From: Deltaproteobacteria bacterium
GTDB taxonomy: Bacteria > Desulfobacterota > Dissulfuribacteria > Dissulfuribacterales > JALVPX01
Direction of reading: 5' to 3'
Length of the DNA stretch: 60,595 bases
Assembly: GCA_027023445.1 (NCBI GenBank)
Contig: JALVVK010000020.1
Span: forward strand, 1 to 60,595
Shown: piece by piece, positions 8,634 through 17,797 of the stretch
Layout of the letters: every line of letters starts with the position of its first letter
Numbering within the stretch: position 1 is the first letter of the stretch
Program-made: the position numbers and the translations under genes
The notes under the pieces: generated by a model
What the model was told of the DNA's origin: nothing
Seen by the model: the letters and a program-made list of their open reading frames with translations, nothing else
Database searches by the model: none

Positions 8634-10242
8634 ATATACTGGTATCATATTTAAGATTCCTTTTCCTTTTACTGACCCTGACAGCCCCAAGGGACGGCCT
8701 GCCCTGGCAATATCCGAGCCGGATGAATATGGGGATATTGCCTTTTTGTTTATTACAACCAAACAAACCCGTGTTTCCGCACATACGCTGGATATTCCTG
8801 CCGGGATTCTGCCGTTTCCATCCCATATCCATCTCGATAAAATCTTTCTATTTAACAGGAAAATCATACAAAAAAAAATTGCCGGGCTCAACATTGATTT
8901 TCTGGACAAGGTATTAAGAAATCTGACCTTTCTTGATGTTAATCGGTATTTCAATAATATTAAAAAACCGCGCCTCAGGGCTACTTTCATTCCCGGCCAA
9001 TCCCGGGTTAACTACGCAGGCCGTGTTTATGATGAAAAAGAAGTGATCAACCTTGTTGACTCTTCCCTGGATTTCTGGCTGACGTCTGGACGCTATACAA
9101 ATAGATTTGAAAAAGAATTTGCCGGCTTTTTGGGAATTAAATATTGTTCTCTCACAAATTCCGGTTCATCAGCCAATCTCCTCGCATTCATGGCCCTGAC
9201 ATCGCCCAAACTTGGTGAACGACGAATTAAAAAAGGGGATGAGGTCATTACCGTTGCCGCTGGCTTTCCAACCACGGTAGCTCCAATAATCCAGTACGGC
9301 GCCATCCCTGTATTCGTTGATATCAAACTGCCGACCTACAATATTGACTGTTCCCAACTGGAGGACGCCCTTTCCGGAAAAACAAAAGCGGTTATGCTGG
9401 CCCACACCCTGGGAAATCCATTTGATCTAAAAAAAGTGAGGGAATTTTGCCATAAAAATAATCTCTGGCTCATCGAAGACAACTGCGATGCCCTTGGTTC
9501 AAGATATTTTTATGATGGAACGTGGCGTTATACCGGAACAATAGGTGATATCGGCACTTCGAGCTTTTATCCGCCCCACCACATGACCATGGGAGAAGGC
9601 GGAGCAGTATATACGAATGACACCCAGTTAAAACGACTTATTGAATCCTTCCGGGACTGGGGGCGGGACTGCTGGTGTGCTTCAGGAAGAGACAATACTT
9701 GCGGGAAACGATTCAGCCAGCAGTTTGGGGAACTACCCTTTGGTTATGATCATAAATACGTCTATTCCCATTTTGGTTACAACCTGAAAATAACTGACAT
9801 GCAGGCGGCCATTGGCTGTGCCCAGCTTGAGAAATTGCCCCAGTTTATCAAGGCGCGAAAGGCCAACTGGAAAAGATTGCGTGAAGGGCTTGCTGCCATT
9901 GAAGACAGGTTTGTCCTGCCGGAGCCAACTCCAGATTCAGACCCAAGCTGGTTCGGCTTTTTGTTGACAGTGCGGGAAGGTGCTGGAGTTACCCGGGACA
10001 AGGTGGTTGGTTACCTGGAGAAAAACGGTATCCAGACCAGGATGCTCTTTGCCGGAAATCTGTTGAAACACCCCTGTTTTGATGAGATGAGGGCCTCCGG
10101 AACCGGGTTCAGAATCGCAGCTGATCTCAAAAATACCGAGCTGGTGATGAATAATACATTCTGGGTGGGGGTGTATCCAGGGATGACAGAGAAGATGATG
10201 GATTATATGATTGAAAAACTAACGTATTTTACCTTGAAATGA
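8623..10242 (+). CDS. rfbH: MazF/PemK-like toxin domain fused to CDP-4-keto-6-deoxyglucose-3-dehydrase (RfbH)
   Basis: The 539-residue protein has two parts. Residues 4-103 are a complete MazF/PemK-like endoribonuclease fold: IPFPFTDPDSPKGRPALAIS, LFITTKQT and the C-terminal block SHIHLDKIFLFNRKII. The Arg (R25) and Thr (T45/T46) expected in the active site are present. From about residue 117 (RATFIPGQS) it is RfbH/E1, the PMP and [2Fe-2S] enzyme that removes the 3-hydroxyl. The PLP lysine is replaced by histidine (FYPPHHMTMGEGGAV) and all four cluster cysteines fit the C-X57-C-X-C-X7-C pattern (EDNCDALG; DCWCASGRDNTC), apart from a few residues inserted in the first gap. The toxin module takes the place of the roughly 30 residues that usually lead RfbH. 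No in-frame ATG lies in the junction, so a separate RfbH start is not visible. ATG at 8623 overlaps the antitoxin; ATG at 8614 is an alternative. Confidence 0.9.
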   Translation: MKSKYTGIIFKIPFPFTDPDSPKGRPALAISEPDEYGDIAFLFITTKQTRVSAHTLDIPAGILPFPSHIHLDKIFLFNRKIIQKKIAGLNIDFLDKVLRNLTFLDVNRYFNNIKKPRLRATFIPGQSRVNYAGRVYDEKEVINLVDSSLDFWLTSGRYTNRFEKEFAGFLGIKYCSLTNSGSSANLLAFMALTSPKLGERRIKKGDEVITVAAGFPTTVAPIIQYGAIPVFVDIKLPTYNIDCSQLEDALSGKTKAVMLAHTLGNPFDLKKVREFCHKNNLWLIEDNCDALGSRYFYDGTWRYTGTIGDIGTSSFYPPHHMTMGEGGAVYTNDTQLKRLIESFRDWGRDCWCASGRDNTCGKRFSQQFGELPFGYDHKYVYSHFGYNLKITDMQAAIGCAQLEKLPQFIKARKANWKRLREGLAAIEDRFVLPEPTPDSDPSWFGFLLTVREGAGVTRDKVVGYLEKNGIQTRMLFAGNLLKHPCFDEMRASGTGFRIAADLKNTELVMNNTFWVGVYPGMTEKMMDYMIEKLTYFTLK

Positions 10243-11159
10243 GCCCTCATACGAGAATTTTATTGACAGGCGCTACCGGTTTTTTAGGAAGTCATCTTGC
10301 TCATGGCCTAATTGCTGCCGACTATGAAGTTATAGCGTATAGGCGTAATACCTCAAACTTATGGAGGGTCGCTGATATTGAAAGAAAAATTGCCTGGTAT
10401 GACGTCACTGACCTCGAATCTCCATTTAGGGAACATGGAAAGATAGATCATGTTATCCATACCGCGACAATTTACGGACGCAACAATGAAAAAAACAGCC
10501 TTCTGGTAGATACCAACCTTTTATTTCCCCTTAAATTATTTGAAATCGCAAGTTCTTTCAAAGCAAACACCTTTTTGAATACTGACACAATCTTATATAA
10601 AGATATTAATGGGTACTCTCTTTCAAAAGGACAATTACGAGAATGGCTTAAAATGGTTGCCGGTCAAACAAAAGTGATAAATGTCAAGCTTGAACATATA
10701 TATGGCCCCAAGGATGATGATAGTAAATTTGTTACCTCAATTATAAAACAATGTCTGTCTAATATCCCTGAAATCAAACTCACAGAAGGTGAACAGAAAA
10801 GGGATTTTATTTATATATCAGATGTGGTTGAGGGTTATCTCTGCCTTTTAAAACATCATCTTGATCTATGCGAGCCGTATCTTGATGTGGGCATGGGCTC
10901 CGGATATTCGATCCCTATTAAAGATCTCGTCAGGCATGTAGCTGAATTGACCGGCACTCGAACCAATTTTTTATTTGGCGCGCTACCTTACAGGGAAAAA
11001 GAAATAATGGATTCAAAGGCGGATATAAGCCTCCTGAGGGGATTCGGCTGGCGACCGCGCATAGGTTTAAAAGATGGGTTGAGAATGACTATAAAAGCAG
11101 AAAAAAGGTTAAAACATGAGATACTTGATAACCGGAGGCTGCGGTTTTTTAGGCAGTAA
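10239..11159 (+). CDS. SDR-family CDP-paratose/abequose synthase-like reductase
   Basis: The 306-residue extended SDR has the Rossmann motif [15 protein letters not shown] and the catalytic YSLSK (YxxxK) near residue 128. The block [18 protein letters not shown] is shared with RfbS/RfbJ and other sugar-nucleotide reductases. In this pathway it would reduce the 4-keto group of CDP-3,6-dideoxy-4-keto-hexose to give CDP-paratose (RfbS) or CDP-abequose (RfbJ). Because rfbE, which uses CDP-paratose, follows, the RfbS role is more likely; this is inference from context. The start codon overlaps the rfbH stop in ATGA, and the end overlaps rfbE by 44 bases, so translation is probably coupled. Confidence 0.75.
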   Translation: MSPHTRILLTGATGFLGSHLAHGLIAADYEVIAYRRNTSNLWRVADIERKIAWYDVTDLESPFREHGKIDHVIHTATIYGRNNEKNSLLVDTNLLFPLKLFEIASSFKANTFLNTDTILYKDINGYSLSKGQLREWLKMVAGQTKVINVKLEHIYGPKDDDSKFVTSIIKQCLSNIPEIKLTEGEQKRDFIYISDVVEGYLCLLKHHLDLCEPYLDVGMGSGYSIPIKDLVRHVAELTGTRTNFLFGALPYREKEIMDSKADISLLRGFGWRPRIGLKDGLRMTIKAEKRLKHEILDNRRLRFFRQ

Positions 11160-12138
11160 TCTGGCTGAAGACGCCCTGAAGCGCGGTGATGAGCTGCTCA
11201 TCTTCGACAATTTGTCTCGAGATGGAGCATGTGAGAATCTGGCTTGGCTGCGGGCTAAAAGCAAATTCACATTTGTACATGGGGACCTGCGCAATCAAAA
11301 CGATGTCACGCGGACAATCAGGGACTTTAAACCGGATGTCATATTTCACCTGGCTGGGCAGGTAGCCATGACCACTTCAATCTCGGATCCCCGTAAAGAT
11401 TTTGAGATTAATGCCCTGGGCTCGCTCAACGTGCTGGAAGCCGTGCGCCACCATGTCCCGGAGGCAACGGTCATCTATTCCTCTACCAATAAAGTGTATG
11501 GTGATCTGGAACAATACACTTACCGCGAAACGGAAACCCGCTACGAATGCGTAGAATTTCCGAATGGGTTTAATGAATCGGTGCCGCTGGACTTCCATTC
11601 TCCGTACGGTTGTTCAAAGGGCGCGGCTGATCAATACATGCTCGATTACGCCCGAATCTATGGTTTAAAAACAGTGGTATTTCGGCATTCATCCATGTAT
11701 GGAGGCCGTCAGTTCGCAACTTATGACCAGGGCTGGGTGGGCTGGTTCTGCCAGAAAGCAATTGAAACGAAAAAAGGAATACTCAGGGAGCCGTTTACCA
11801 TTTCTGGAACAGGGAAACAGGTACGTGATGTGCTACACGCAAAAGATATGAAAGACCTGTACCAGAAGGCAGTCAACAACATTGAACAGGCCAGGGGACA
11901 TGTATTCAACATAGGTGGCGGTATTCAAAACAGCCTTTCCTTACTTGAGCTGTTGAATCTTCTGGAAGAACTCGTAAAAATAAAAATGAATTTTATCCAC
12001 CTACCGGCCAGAACGAGTGACCAGCGAATATTTGTGGCGGATATCACCAAAGCAAAACGGCTTCTCGGATGGAAGCCTGAAATTTCTTCGCATGCAGGGG
12101 TCCGGCAAATGGTAGAATGGGTCCGGCAAGCATATTGA
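11116..12138 (+). CDS. rfbE: CDP-paratose 2-epimerase (CDP-tyvelose synthase)
   Basis: RfbE inverts C2 of CDP-paratose to make CDP-tyvelose, the last step of the pathway. The 340-residue SDR has [17 protein letters not shown] at the N terminus, [20 protein letters not shown], the serine/threonine block [16 protein letters not shown], and [20 protein letters not shown] with the catalytic Tyr and Lys. These blocks match the tyvelose epimerase family and not the GalE type. A ribosome site (AAGG) lies seven bases before ATG, inside the end of the previous gene. Together with rfbF, rfbG, rfbH and the reductase it nearly completes the tyvelose route; the E3 reductase (rfbI/ascD) is not in the window. 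Confidence 0.92.
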   Translation: MRYLITGGCGFLGSNLAEDALKRGDELLIFDNLSRDGACENLAWLRAKSKFTFVHGDLRNQNDVTRTIRDFKPDVIFHLAGQVAMTTSISDPRKDFEINALGSLNVLEAVRHHVPEATVIYSSTNKVYGDLEQYTYRETETRYECVEFPNGFNESVPLDFHSPYGCSKGAADQYMLDYARIYGLKTVVFRHSSMYGGRQFATYDQGWVGWFCQKAIETKKGILREPFTISGTGKQVRDVLHAKDMKDLYQKAVNNIEQARGHVFNIGGGIQNSLSLLELLNLLEELVKIKMNFIHLPARTSDQRIFVADITKAKRLLGWKPEISSHAGVRQMVEWVRQAY

Positions 12139-13451
12139 ATCAAACTATTTCTCAAGAGCGCACAGCCAATTACTTTCGCCAAATCAAAGGTTCCCTTACG
12201 TTTAAACTTCTGGCGGTTGGGGCATCTTTTGTGGCTCTCCCCATTATGATTCGTTACCTGGGGCAGGAAAGATTTGGCGTATGGTCAACCTTACTCAGCA
12301 TAGTATCATGGGTTGTTTTTTTTGATCTCGGAATTGGTAATGGACTTCGTAATAAACTTGCAGAGTCATTGGCAAAAGAAGAGCATGATAATGCGGCGGG
12401 ATATATTTCATCTGCATATACGTTGGTTGGCTTAATTTCCTGTCTTATATTCACCCTACTTGCTGTTCTATCATTTTTTATCCCTTGGCAAACTGTATTT
12501 AATACACATGCTATATCCGAAAAAATACTTAAAATAACTGTTTTATTAACTGCTTTTTTTGTCAGTTTAAATTTCTGTCTTGGCCTGATTAATCAGGTAT
12601 TAAATGCTGTACAAAAAACTTCTGTTACGGTATTTGGCCAATTTTTATTTAATCTCTTTTCTTTAGTAGGAATCTATATTCTTTTTATAACTACACATGG
12701 ACGCATAATATATATTTCTCTGATCTATGGCCTTTCTCTGATTTTATCTAATATTATCTTAAGTCTTTATTTTTTTAGACAACATCCTGACTTGATACCA
12801 CATCTATTATTAGATCATATATGGATTCGCCCATTAACGTCTCTTGGATTTCAATTTTTTATAATTCAACTTGCAGTCATTGTTATTTTTATGACTGATA
12901 AAGTTCTTATTGCTCAGCTTTTTAATGCAACATATGTTACGCAATATGATGTAATATTTAAGTTATTTGGGATAATAAGTATGTTGCATACCATGATATC
13001 TGCACCATTATGGCCAGCTTATTCCGATGCCTATCATCGTAAAGATATAGAATGGATTAGGTATATACTAAGACGACAATTACAATTATTTGTTATAATT
13101 GTTATTGCATGTCTCTTGATGCTTTTAATAGCTAAACCCTTAATCGTTTTTTGGATTGGTTCTGATTTTAAGGTCTCTACATCTCTTATTGTTGCAACTT
13201 GTGCATTCGTTATTATTTCTATCTGGAATAATATATTTTCTTTTTTAGTAAACGGAATTGGTGAGATTAAATTACAGATGTTCACAGCCTTAATAGGCAT
13301 GATTGCCAATATACCACTTTCGATTCTATTAGTAAAATACGCCGGTTTGGGCGTTGAGGGAATCGTTTGGGGAACCGTGGGATCATTATCACTTTTTGCC
13401 TTAACAGCACCTTTTCAGGTTCGAGTCTTAATCGGAAGGGAACTTAGATGA
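12117..13451 (+). CDS. wzx: Wzx-type O-antigen flippase (MATE/MVF-like polysaccharide transporter)
   Basis: The 444-residue protein has about 12 hydrophobic segments and the N-terminal pattern of polysaccharide flippases ([20 protein letters not shown] then [19 protein letters not shown]). It would move lipid-linked repeat units across the inner membrane. ATG at 12117 overlaps the rfbE end by 22 bases; it leads straight into the family's first helix, so I accept it. This gene and the next are visibly richer in A and T than the rfb genes before them, a common sign of recent exchange in O-antigen clusters. No Wzy polymerase or Wzz regulator is recognised in the window. Confidence 0.85.
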   Translation: MGPASILNQTISQERTANYFRQIKGSLTFKLLAVGASFVALPIMIRYLGQERFGVWSTLLSIVSWVVFFDLGIGNGLRNKLAESLAKEEHDNAAGYISSAYTLVGLISCLIFTLLAVLSFFIPWQTVFNTHAISEKILKITVLLTAFFVSLNFCLGLINQVLNAVQKTSVTVFGQFLFNLFSLVGIYILFITTHGRIIYISLIYGLSLILSNIILSLYFFRQHPDLIPHLLLDHIWIRPLTSLGFQFFIIQLAVIVIFMTDKVLIAQLFNATYVTQYDVIFKLFGIISMLHTMISAPLWPAYSDAYHRKDIEWIRYILRRQLQLFVIIVIACLLMLLIAKPLIVFWIGSDFKVSTSLIVATCAFVIISIWNNIFSFLVNGIGEIKLQMFTALIGMIANIPLSILLVKYAGLGVEGIVWGTVGSLSLFALTAPFQVRVLIGRELR

Positions 13452-14440
13452 AATCACCGCTCGTCAGCATTTTGATACCGGTGTATAATCAAGAAAAATA
13501 TATTGGTGAATGTATACAATCAGCTTTCAACCAAACATATCCAAATTTTGAGATAATAATAGTTGATAATGCAAGTTCGGACCATACATGGGATATATGT
13601 AAAGGGTATGCCGCCATTGATCAACGCATTCGCATCTTTCGAAATTATTCAAATATAGGACCGGTTCGTAATTGGATGCGCTGCTTTGACAAAGCAGTCG
13701 GAATATATGGCAAAATTTTATTTAGCGACGATCTTATAGCGCCCGATTGTCTCGAAAAAATGGTTCCATGCCTGGAAGATCATGATGTAGGGCTGGTCTT
13801 TTCATCAGTTGAAATCGGTCCGGAACCAGGAAAAGGAAAGCTATTTTATTCTGTTCCCCACGATATCGAAAAAATAGATAATAATAGATTTATTTATAAC
13901 CTATGTGTGGGTAACCTTGGATTACTTTCACCTGGCGCCGCATTGTTCAGGCTACAGGACCTGAAAACAAATTTAATTCTGGAGATTCCTTCTCCATCCA
14001 TAAATGATTTTAATGACCATGGTGCAGGCCCAGATCTGCTTCTATATCTTCTCACGGCGACTAAATATCCGTTTGTTTTGGGCCTGAAAAACACCTTAGT
14101 TTTTTTCCGGAGGCATGAGGCCTCAATATCGTGTAAGCACCAAAAGGATTTTATTTCAGCCAGATATGACCAGGCTAAGGTTTGGTTTGCAAATCATATT
14201 TCGGACAGCATGCTGCTTCTTGATCTATTGACAAAAATATGGATGAAGCAATGCATAAAGGGGAAAAGGCCTGTATCTTTTCGCAAAGTATGCAATCAAT
14301 ATTTACCGTCATCTTATATGCAGGGTAAGATTTCAATTATCAAATTGTTGTCCTGCTTAATAAGGGTAAGTAAAGAAATTATAATAAATAATATTGTGTC
14401 AAAGGCAAAAGATAAGGATAAAACATGTCTTCTCAGATAA
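13448..14440 (+). CDS. glycosyltransferase family 2
   Basis: The 330-residue GT-A fold enzyme starts with the GT2 signature VSILIPVYNQEKYIGECIQS, the UDP-binding DNASSDHT block and a DD-type metal motif in KILFSDDLIAPDC (about residues 93-105). A C-terminal extension of about 100 residues is poorly conserved. It would add one sugar to the O-antigen unit on the cytoplasmic face. Donor and acceptor cannot be read from the sequence. Its ATG overlaps the wzx stop (ATGA) and it shares the AT-rich composition of wzx, so the two probably arrived together. Confidence 0.88.
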   Translation: MKSPLVSILIPVYNQEKYIGECIQSAFNQTYPNFEIIIVDNASSDHTWDICKGYAAIDQRIRIFRNYSNIGPVRNWMRCFDKAVGIYGKILFSDDLIAPDCLEKMVPCLEDHDVGLVFSSVEIGPEPGKGKLFYSVPHDIEKIDNNRFIYNLCVGNLGLLSPGAALFRLQDLKTNLILEIPSPSINDFNDHGAGPDLLLYLLTATKYPFVLGLKNTLVFFRRHEASISCKHQKDFISARYDQAKVWFANHISDSMLLLDLLTKIWMKQCIKGKRPVSFRKVCNQYLPSSYMQGKISIIKLLSCLIRVSKEIIINNIVSKAKDKDKTCLLR

Positions 14441-14483
14441 AAGGGGAAATATTCATGTTATCTCCACAAAAAACGATTGAAAT

Positions 14484-15251
14484 ATGAAATTTTCGATTAT
14501 TACTCCATCCTTTAATCAAGGGAAATTCATACAAAGAACCATCGAAAGTGTACTTGGTCAAAGGGGAGACTTTGAACTGGAATACATTATTGTTGACGGA
14601 GGGTCAACAGACAGGACCCTGGATATTATCAAAGGCTATGGGGACAAGATAACCTGGATTTCAGAAAAAGATCATGGACAGTCTGACGCAATCAATAAAG
14701 GTTTTGCCATGGCATCGGGAGATATTCTCGCCTGGCTGAACTCCGACGATACATATGAACCAGGGGCATTGGCCAGCGTTGCGGAAGGATACAAGAGAAT
14801 CGCATTTAAATGGTGTATGGGAAAATGCAGGATTATCAATGAACATGATTTTGAGATACGTAAATGGATAACACTATACAAATCGTTCAAGTGCGCAATA
14901 TATTCCTACAAACGACTGTTAGCCCAAAACTTTATTTCTCAACCGGCTGTATTCTTTACAAAAAAAATATACAAAGAGATGGGGCCGCTTTGCCTTGATT
15001 GCCGTTATGCCATGGATTACGATTACTGGTTACGCATTGGTCAAAAATATAACCCCTTATATATCAATAAGTATCTGGCCAACTTCCGATGGCACAGCGA
15101 ATCGAAATGCGGCAAACATTATAGAGATGCCGCTTATGAGGCTTATTCCACGGCACGAAAATACGCCATGGCGCATGATCGTCTTTCCATTGTGCGCCAA
15201 TACATTCATTACAGGCTCCTCAGCCTTATATACAGGCTATTGGACACTTAA
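14484..15251 (+). CDS. glycosyltransferase family 2 (WcaA-like)
   Basis: The 255-residue protein begins SIITPSFNQGKFIQRTIESV, followed by IIVDGGSTDRTLDII and the DxD-like motif WLNSDDTYEPGAL. This is the same subgroup as the enzyme at 17798-18712, and the two share the ISEKDHGQSDAINKG / ISEKDNGQADAINKG block, so they are paralogues. It lies 43 bases after the previous GT2. It probably adds a sugar of the O-antigen unit; the linkage is unknown. Confidence 0.9.
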   Translation: MKFSIITPSFNQGKFIQRTIESVLGQRGDFELEYIIVDGGSTDRTLDIIKGYGDKITWISEKDHGQSDAINKGFAMASGDILAWLNSDDTYEPGALASVAEGYKRIAFKWCMGKCRIINEHDFEIRKWITLYKSFKCAIYSYKRLLAQNFISQPAVFFTKKIYKEMGPLCLDCRYAMDYDYWLRIGQKYNPLYINKYLANFRWHSESKCGKHYRDAAYEAYSTARKYAMAHDRLSIVRQYIHYRLLSLIYRLLDT

Positions 15252-15316
15252 ACACCAATATAGACGGCGTGTTCATGAAGCATCAATACACCATCAGAGA
15301 GTGAGGAAACCGCTAT

Positions 15317-16516
15317 TTGAAAAATTTATTACGCGGAAAATTCCTGTCAGACCGATATGAATCTGTTGACATAAGGGTCCGATTGTTCCTGCTTATTGTG
15401 GATTTTGTTGGATCTATCCTATTCTCTCCCCTGAAGATACTTAACAAATTCAAACACTACGATCCACAAAAAATACGGAAGATACTCATTCTGAGGCTCG
15501 ATGGTATTGGTGATGTGGTTATTTCATCGGCAGCACTCCGGGAGATCCGCAGAGGATTCCCAGGGGCCGAGATCACGTTGGTAGTCGGCCCTTGGGCAAA
15601 ACAAATAGCGGAATGTATCCCTTTTTATGATCGCCTTATTGTTCACGATTCCTTTCTTTTCAGTCTGTTTCGGGGTAACAGGAAATTTATTCCGCACAAG
15701 GAACTTAACTTCATAAAAGAACTGCGAAAAAATAAATATGACCTGGGAATTGACCTGCGCGGCGATCTCCTCAGTATCATACCGCTGTTCCTGTCCGGTG
15801 CGCCCTTACGATTCGCGAAAGACACAAGGGGAGGAGGCTTTTTGTTGACCCATGTGGTTCAATGGAACAGGGGAAAAACAACTCATGAAAAAGACAAGGC
15901 GCTCAGACTCGTAGAATCGCTCGGCGTTGAAATAAGGAACAGAGATACTGAATTGCACATTCCGCAAACAGATGCCGACTATGTAACAAGCTATCTGGCC
16001 CAAAAGGGGGTGAAAGCGTCTGATAATGTCGTTACTATTGCCCCCCGTGCGCTGTATCCCTGGCGATCATGGCGACCGGAACGCTTTGCGCGTGTTGCCA
16101 GATCTATCGCGAAAAAATTCAATGGGAAAATAATATTGATAGGAAGTCATGATGACAAAAATGTGCTGGAAAGTATCAGCGCTCAAACCGGGGGGAAAGC
16201 GATAAACAGCGCAGGCGACCTGAGCCTGGGACAGGCGGCGGCACTGATTGGTCGTTCGACCGTATTTATCGGGCATGACAGCGGGTTGATTCACATAGCA
16301 GCCGCCCTTCAAACCCCCATGATTCAACTGTTTGGCCCGGGCGAGCCTGAAAAATTCGGATATACCGGAGAAAAAAATATTATCTTGATGAAAACTGATT
16401 GCCCATACCACCCCTGTTCGCAAAGGAGCTGTAAGTATAAAGAAGGATGGTGTATGGACAACATATCGATCGATGACGTCATAAAGGCATTCGAAAAATT
16501 GACGGACAGTGGGTAA
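15317..16516 (+). CDS. glycosyltransferase family 9 (heptosyltransferase-like)
   Basis: GT9 enzymes such as WaaF/WaaC use ADP-heptose to build the LPS core; other members act in O-antigen clusters. The 399-residue protein has an N-terminal block KILILRLDGIGDVVISSAAL (about residues 55-74) with the catalytic Asp, and the C-terminal donor site GRSTVFIGHDSGLIHIAAAL followed by IQLFGPGEPEKFGY. A C-terminal cluster of cysteines (CPYHPCSQRSCKYKEGWC) is also seen in relatives. The start is a TTG at 15317, the only in-frame start that includes the N-terminal segment; confidence in the start is moderate. Confidence 0.88.
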   Translation: MKNLLRGKFLSDRYESVDIRVRLFLLIVDFVGSILFSPLKILNKFKHYDPQKIRKILILRLDGIGDVVISSAALREIRRGFPGAEITLVVGPWAKQIAECIPFYDRLIVHDSFLFSLFRGNRKFIPHKELNFIKELRKNKYDLGIDLRGDLLSIIPLFLSGAPLRFAKDTRGGGFLLTHVVQWNRGKTTHEKDKALRLVESLGVEIRNRDTELHIPQTDADYVTSYLAQKGVKASDNVVTIAPRALYPWRSWRPERFARVARSIAKKFNGKIILIGSHDDKNVLESISAQTGGKAINSAGDLSLGQAAALIGRSTVFIGHDSGLIHIAAALQTPMIQLFGPGEPEKFGYTGEKNIILMKTDCPYHPCSQRSCKYKEGWCMDNISIDDVIKAFEKLTDSG

Positions 16517-16572
16517 GAAGAACAATCCGGTTAAATTCAGATCATACTTCTATCATCGACCGCATAAGCTTT

Positions 16573-16727
16573 TACCGTGAAAATACAATGTTAAATGGTA
16601 AATTGTGAATGTTAAATTAAGGTACTAAGTTGTTATAGTTTTCTGAATTTAATAAAAATTTGTTCGCCGCAATTTACAACTAACCATTTATCATTCAACA
16701 TTTTCATGCTCAGGGGTACGAAGCACC
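16573..16727. repeat. family-B interspersed repeat, copy B1
   Basis: This 155-bp AT-rich element starts with ACCGTGAAAAT and ends ATTTTCATGCTCAGG...GAAGCACC. Read on the minus strand it aligns almost end to end with 48681-48840 (copy B2), sharing AATTTAACATTCA, ACCATTTAACATTG and CAAATTTTTATTAAATTCAG. It occupies the gap before the sulfotransferase gene. No reading frame or T-tailed hairpin is seen in it. Confidence 0.8.
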
Positions 16728-16765
16728 GTTCAGCATGAAAGTTTGAGGAGGGATCCACAGGAAAT

Positions 16766-17716
16766 ATGGACCGCACTTGTTGTAACCCAAAGCCCATATT
16801 GGTCACGGGAAGTCATAGATGCGGATCTACATGGGTGAGCAAGATTCTCGCCCTTGCTAAAGGCGTGGCCTTTATTGATGAAATCTTGAATATTGAAAAG
16901 GGATTACTCAGGAAAAAACAACTTTTCAGGTATTGGTTCCCCTATATTACCGAGGAGACAAAAAAGCAGGAATACATAGAAGCCATCAGAGATATCATGA
17001 ATCTTAACCCTGCAAAGAATATCCCCGAGTTCATCCATTTGGTAGGCTCTTTTTACAGTCACTCGCGGCCTATCATGAAAAACATGGGGATCTTTGCACA
17101 TCTGGTATACTCTCTTTTTGATTACTCGCGCCCACTTGTAAAAGACCCGATCGCCGTATTTTCTTCTGAGTGGCTCGCGGCACAGTTCAACATGGAGGTC
17201 GTCATGCTCATACGGCATCCCGCCGCATTCGTGAATAGCCTGAAGCGTCTCAACTGGCGATTCGATTTTACACATTTTCTTGAACAAAAACGGCTTATGG
17301 CAGAACATCTTGCACCTTACAGCGAAAAAATGAGCCGGGGCACCACAGACATTGTGGAGGAGGCTTCGCTGCTGTGGCTATGCATATATTCTGTTGTTGA
17401 TACCTATATTCAAAGACATCCGGAATGGATCGTGAGAAGGCATGAAGATATTTCGTTCAATCCCACAGGAGAATTCAGAGATATCTATCAGAGGTTAGGG
17501 CTTAGATGGACAAAAGATATAGAGAGACAGATAATCAGGCTTTCTTCTCCTTCGAATCCGGCCGAAGCCCCGAAAAATTTGATTCATTATCAATTAAGAG
17601 ACAGCAAAACGACCGCGAAGGCGTGGAAGCAACGGCTGTCGGATGACGAAATCGAACGCATAAGAGATGTTGTTGAGCCATTATCAAGCAGATTCTATGA
17701 CCAATCAGACTGGTAA
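16766..17716 (+). CDS. sulfotransferase family protein
   Basis: The 316-residue protein has the two PAPS-binding signatures of carbohydrate sulfotransferases: the 5'-phosphosulfate loop ILVTGSHRCGSTWVSKIL near residues 11-28, and the 3'-phosphate motif VMLIRHPAAFVNSLKRLNW near residues 146-164 (RxPxxxxxS form). A C-terminal KAWKQRLSDDEIERI block is also typical. It would transfer sulfate from PAPS to a sugar or lipid. Its place between GT9 and GT2 genes suggests sulfation of the surface polysaccharide; the acceptor is not known. The ribosome site is AGGA close to ATG, with a stronger GAGGAGGGA farther upstream. Confidence 0.87.
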   Translation: MDRTCCNPKPILVTGSHRCGSTWVSKILALAKGVAFIDEILNIEKGLLRKKQLFRYWFPYITEETKKQEYIEAIRDIMNLNPAKNIPEFIHLVGSFYSHSRPIMKNMGIFAHLVYSLFDYSRPLVKDPIAVFSSEWLAAQFNMEVVMLIRHPAAFVNSLKRLNWRFDFTHFLEQKRLMAEHLAPYSEKMSRGTTDIVEEASLLWLCIYSVVDTYIQRHPEWIVRRHEDISFNPTGEFRDIYQRLGLRWTKDIERQIIRLSSPSNPAEAPKNLIHYQLRDSKTTAKAWKQRLSDDEIERIRDVVEPLSSRFYDQSDW

Positions 17717-17797
17717 CCCCAGCACAAATGGTCCCGCCCTTTTGACATTGCATCATTTGGAATACTGGCCTGCAACGGAGAAAACTCATATAGAAAG

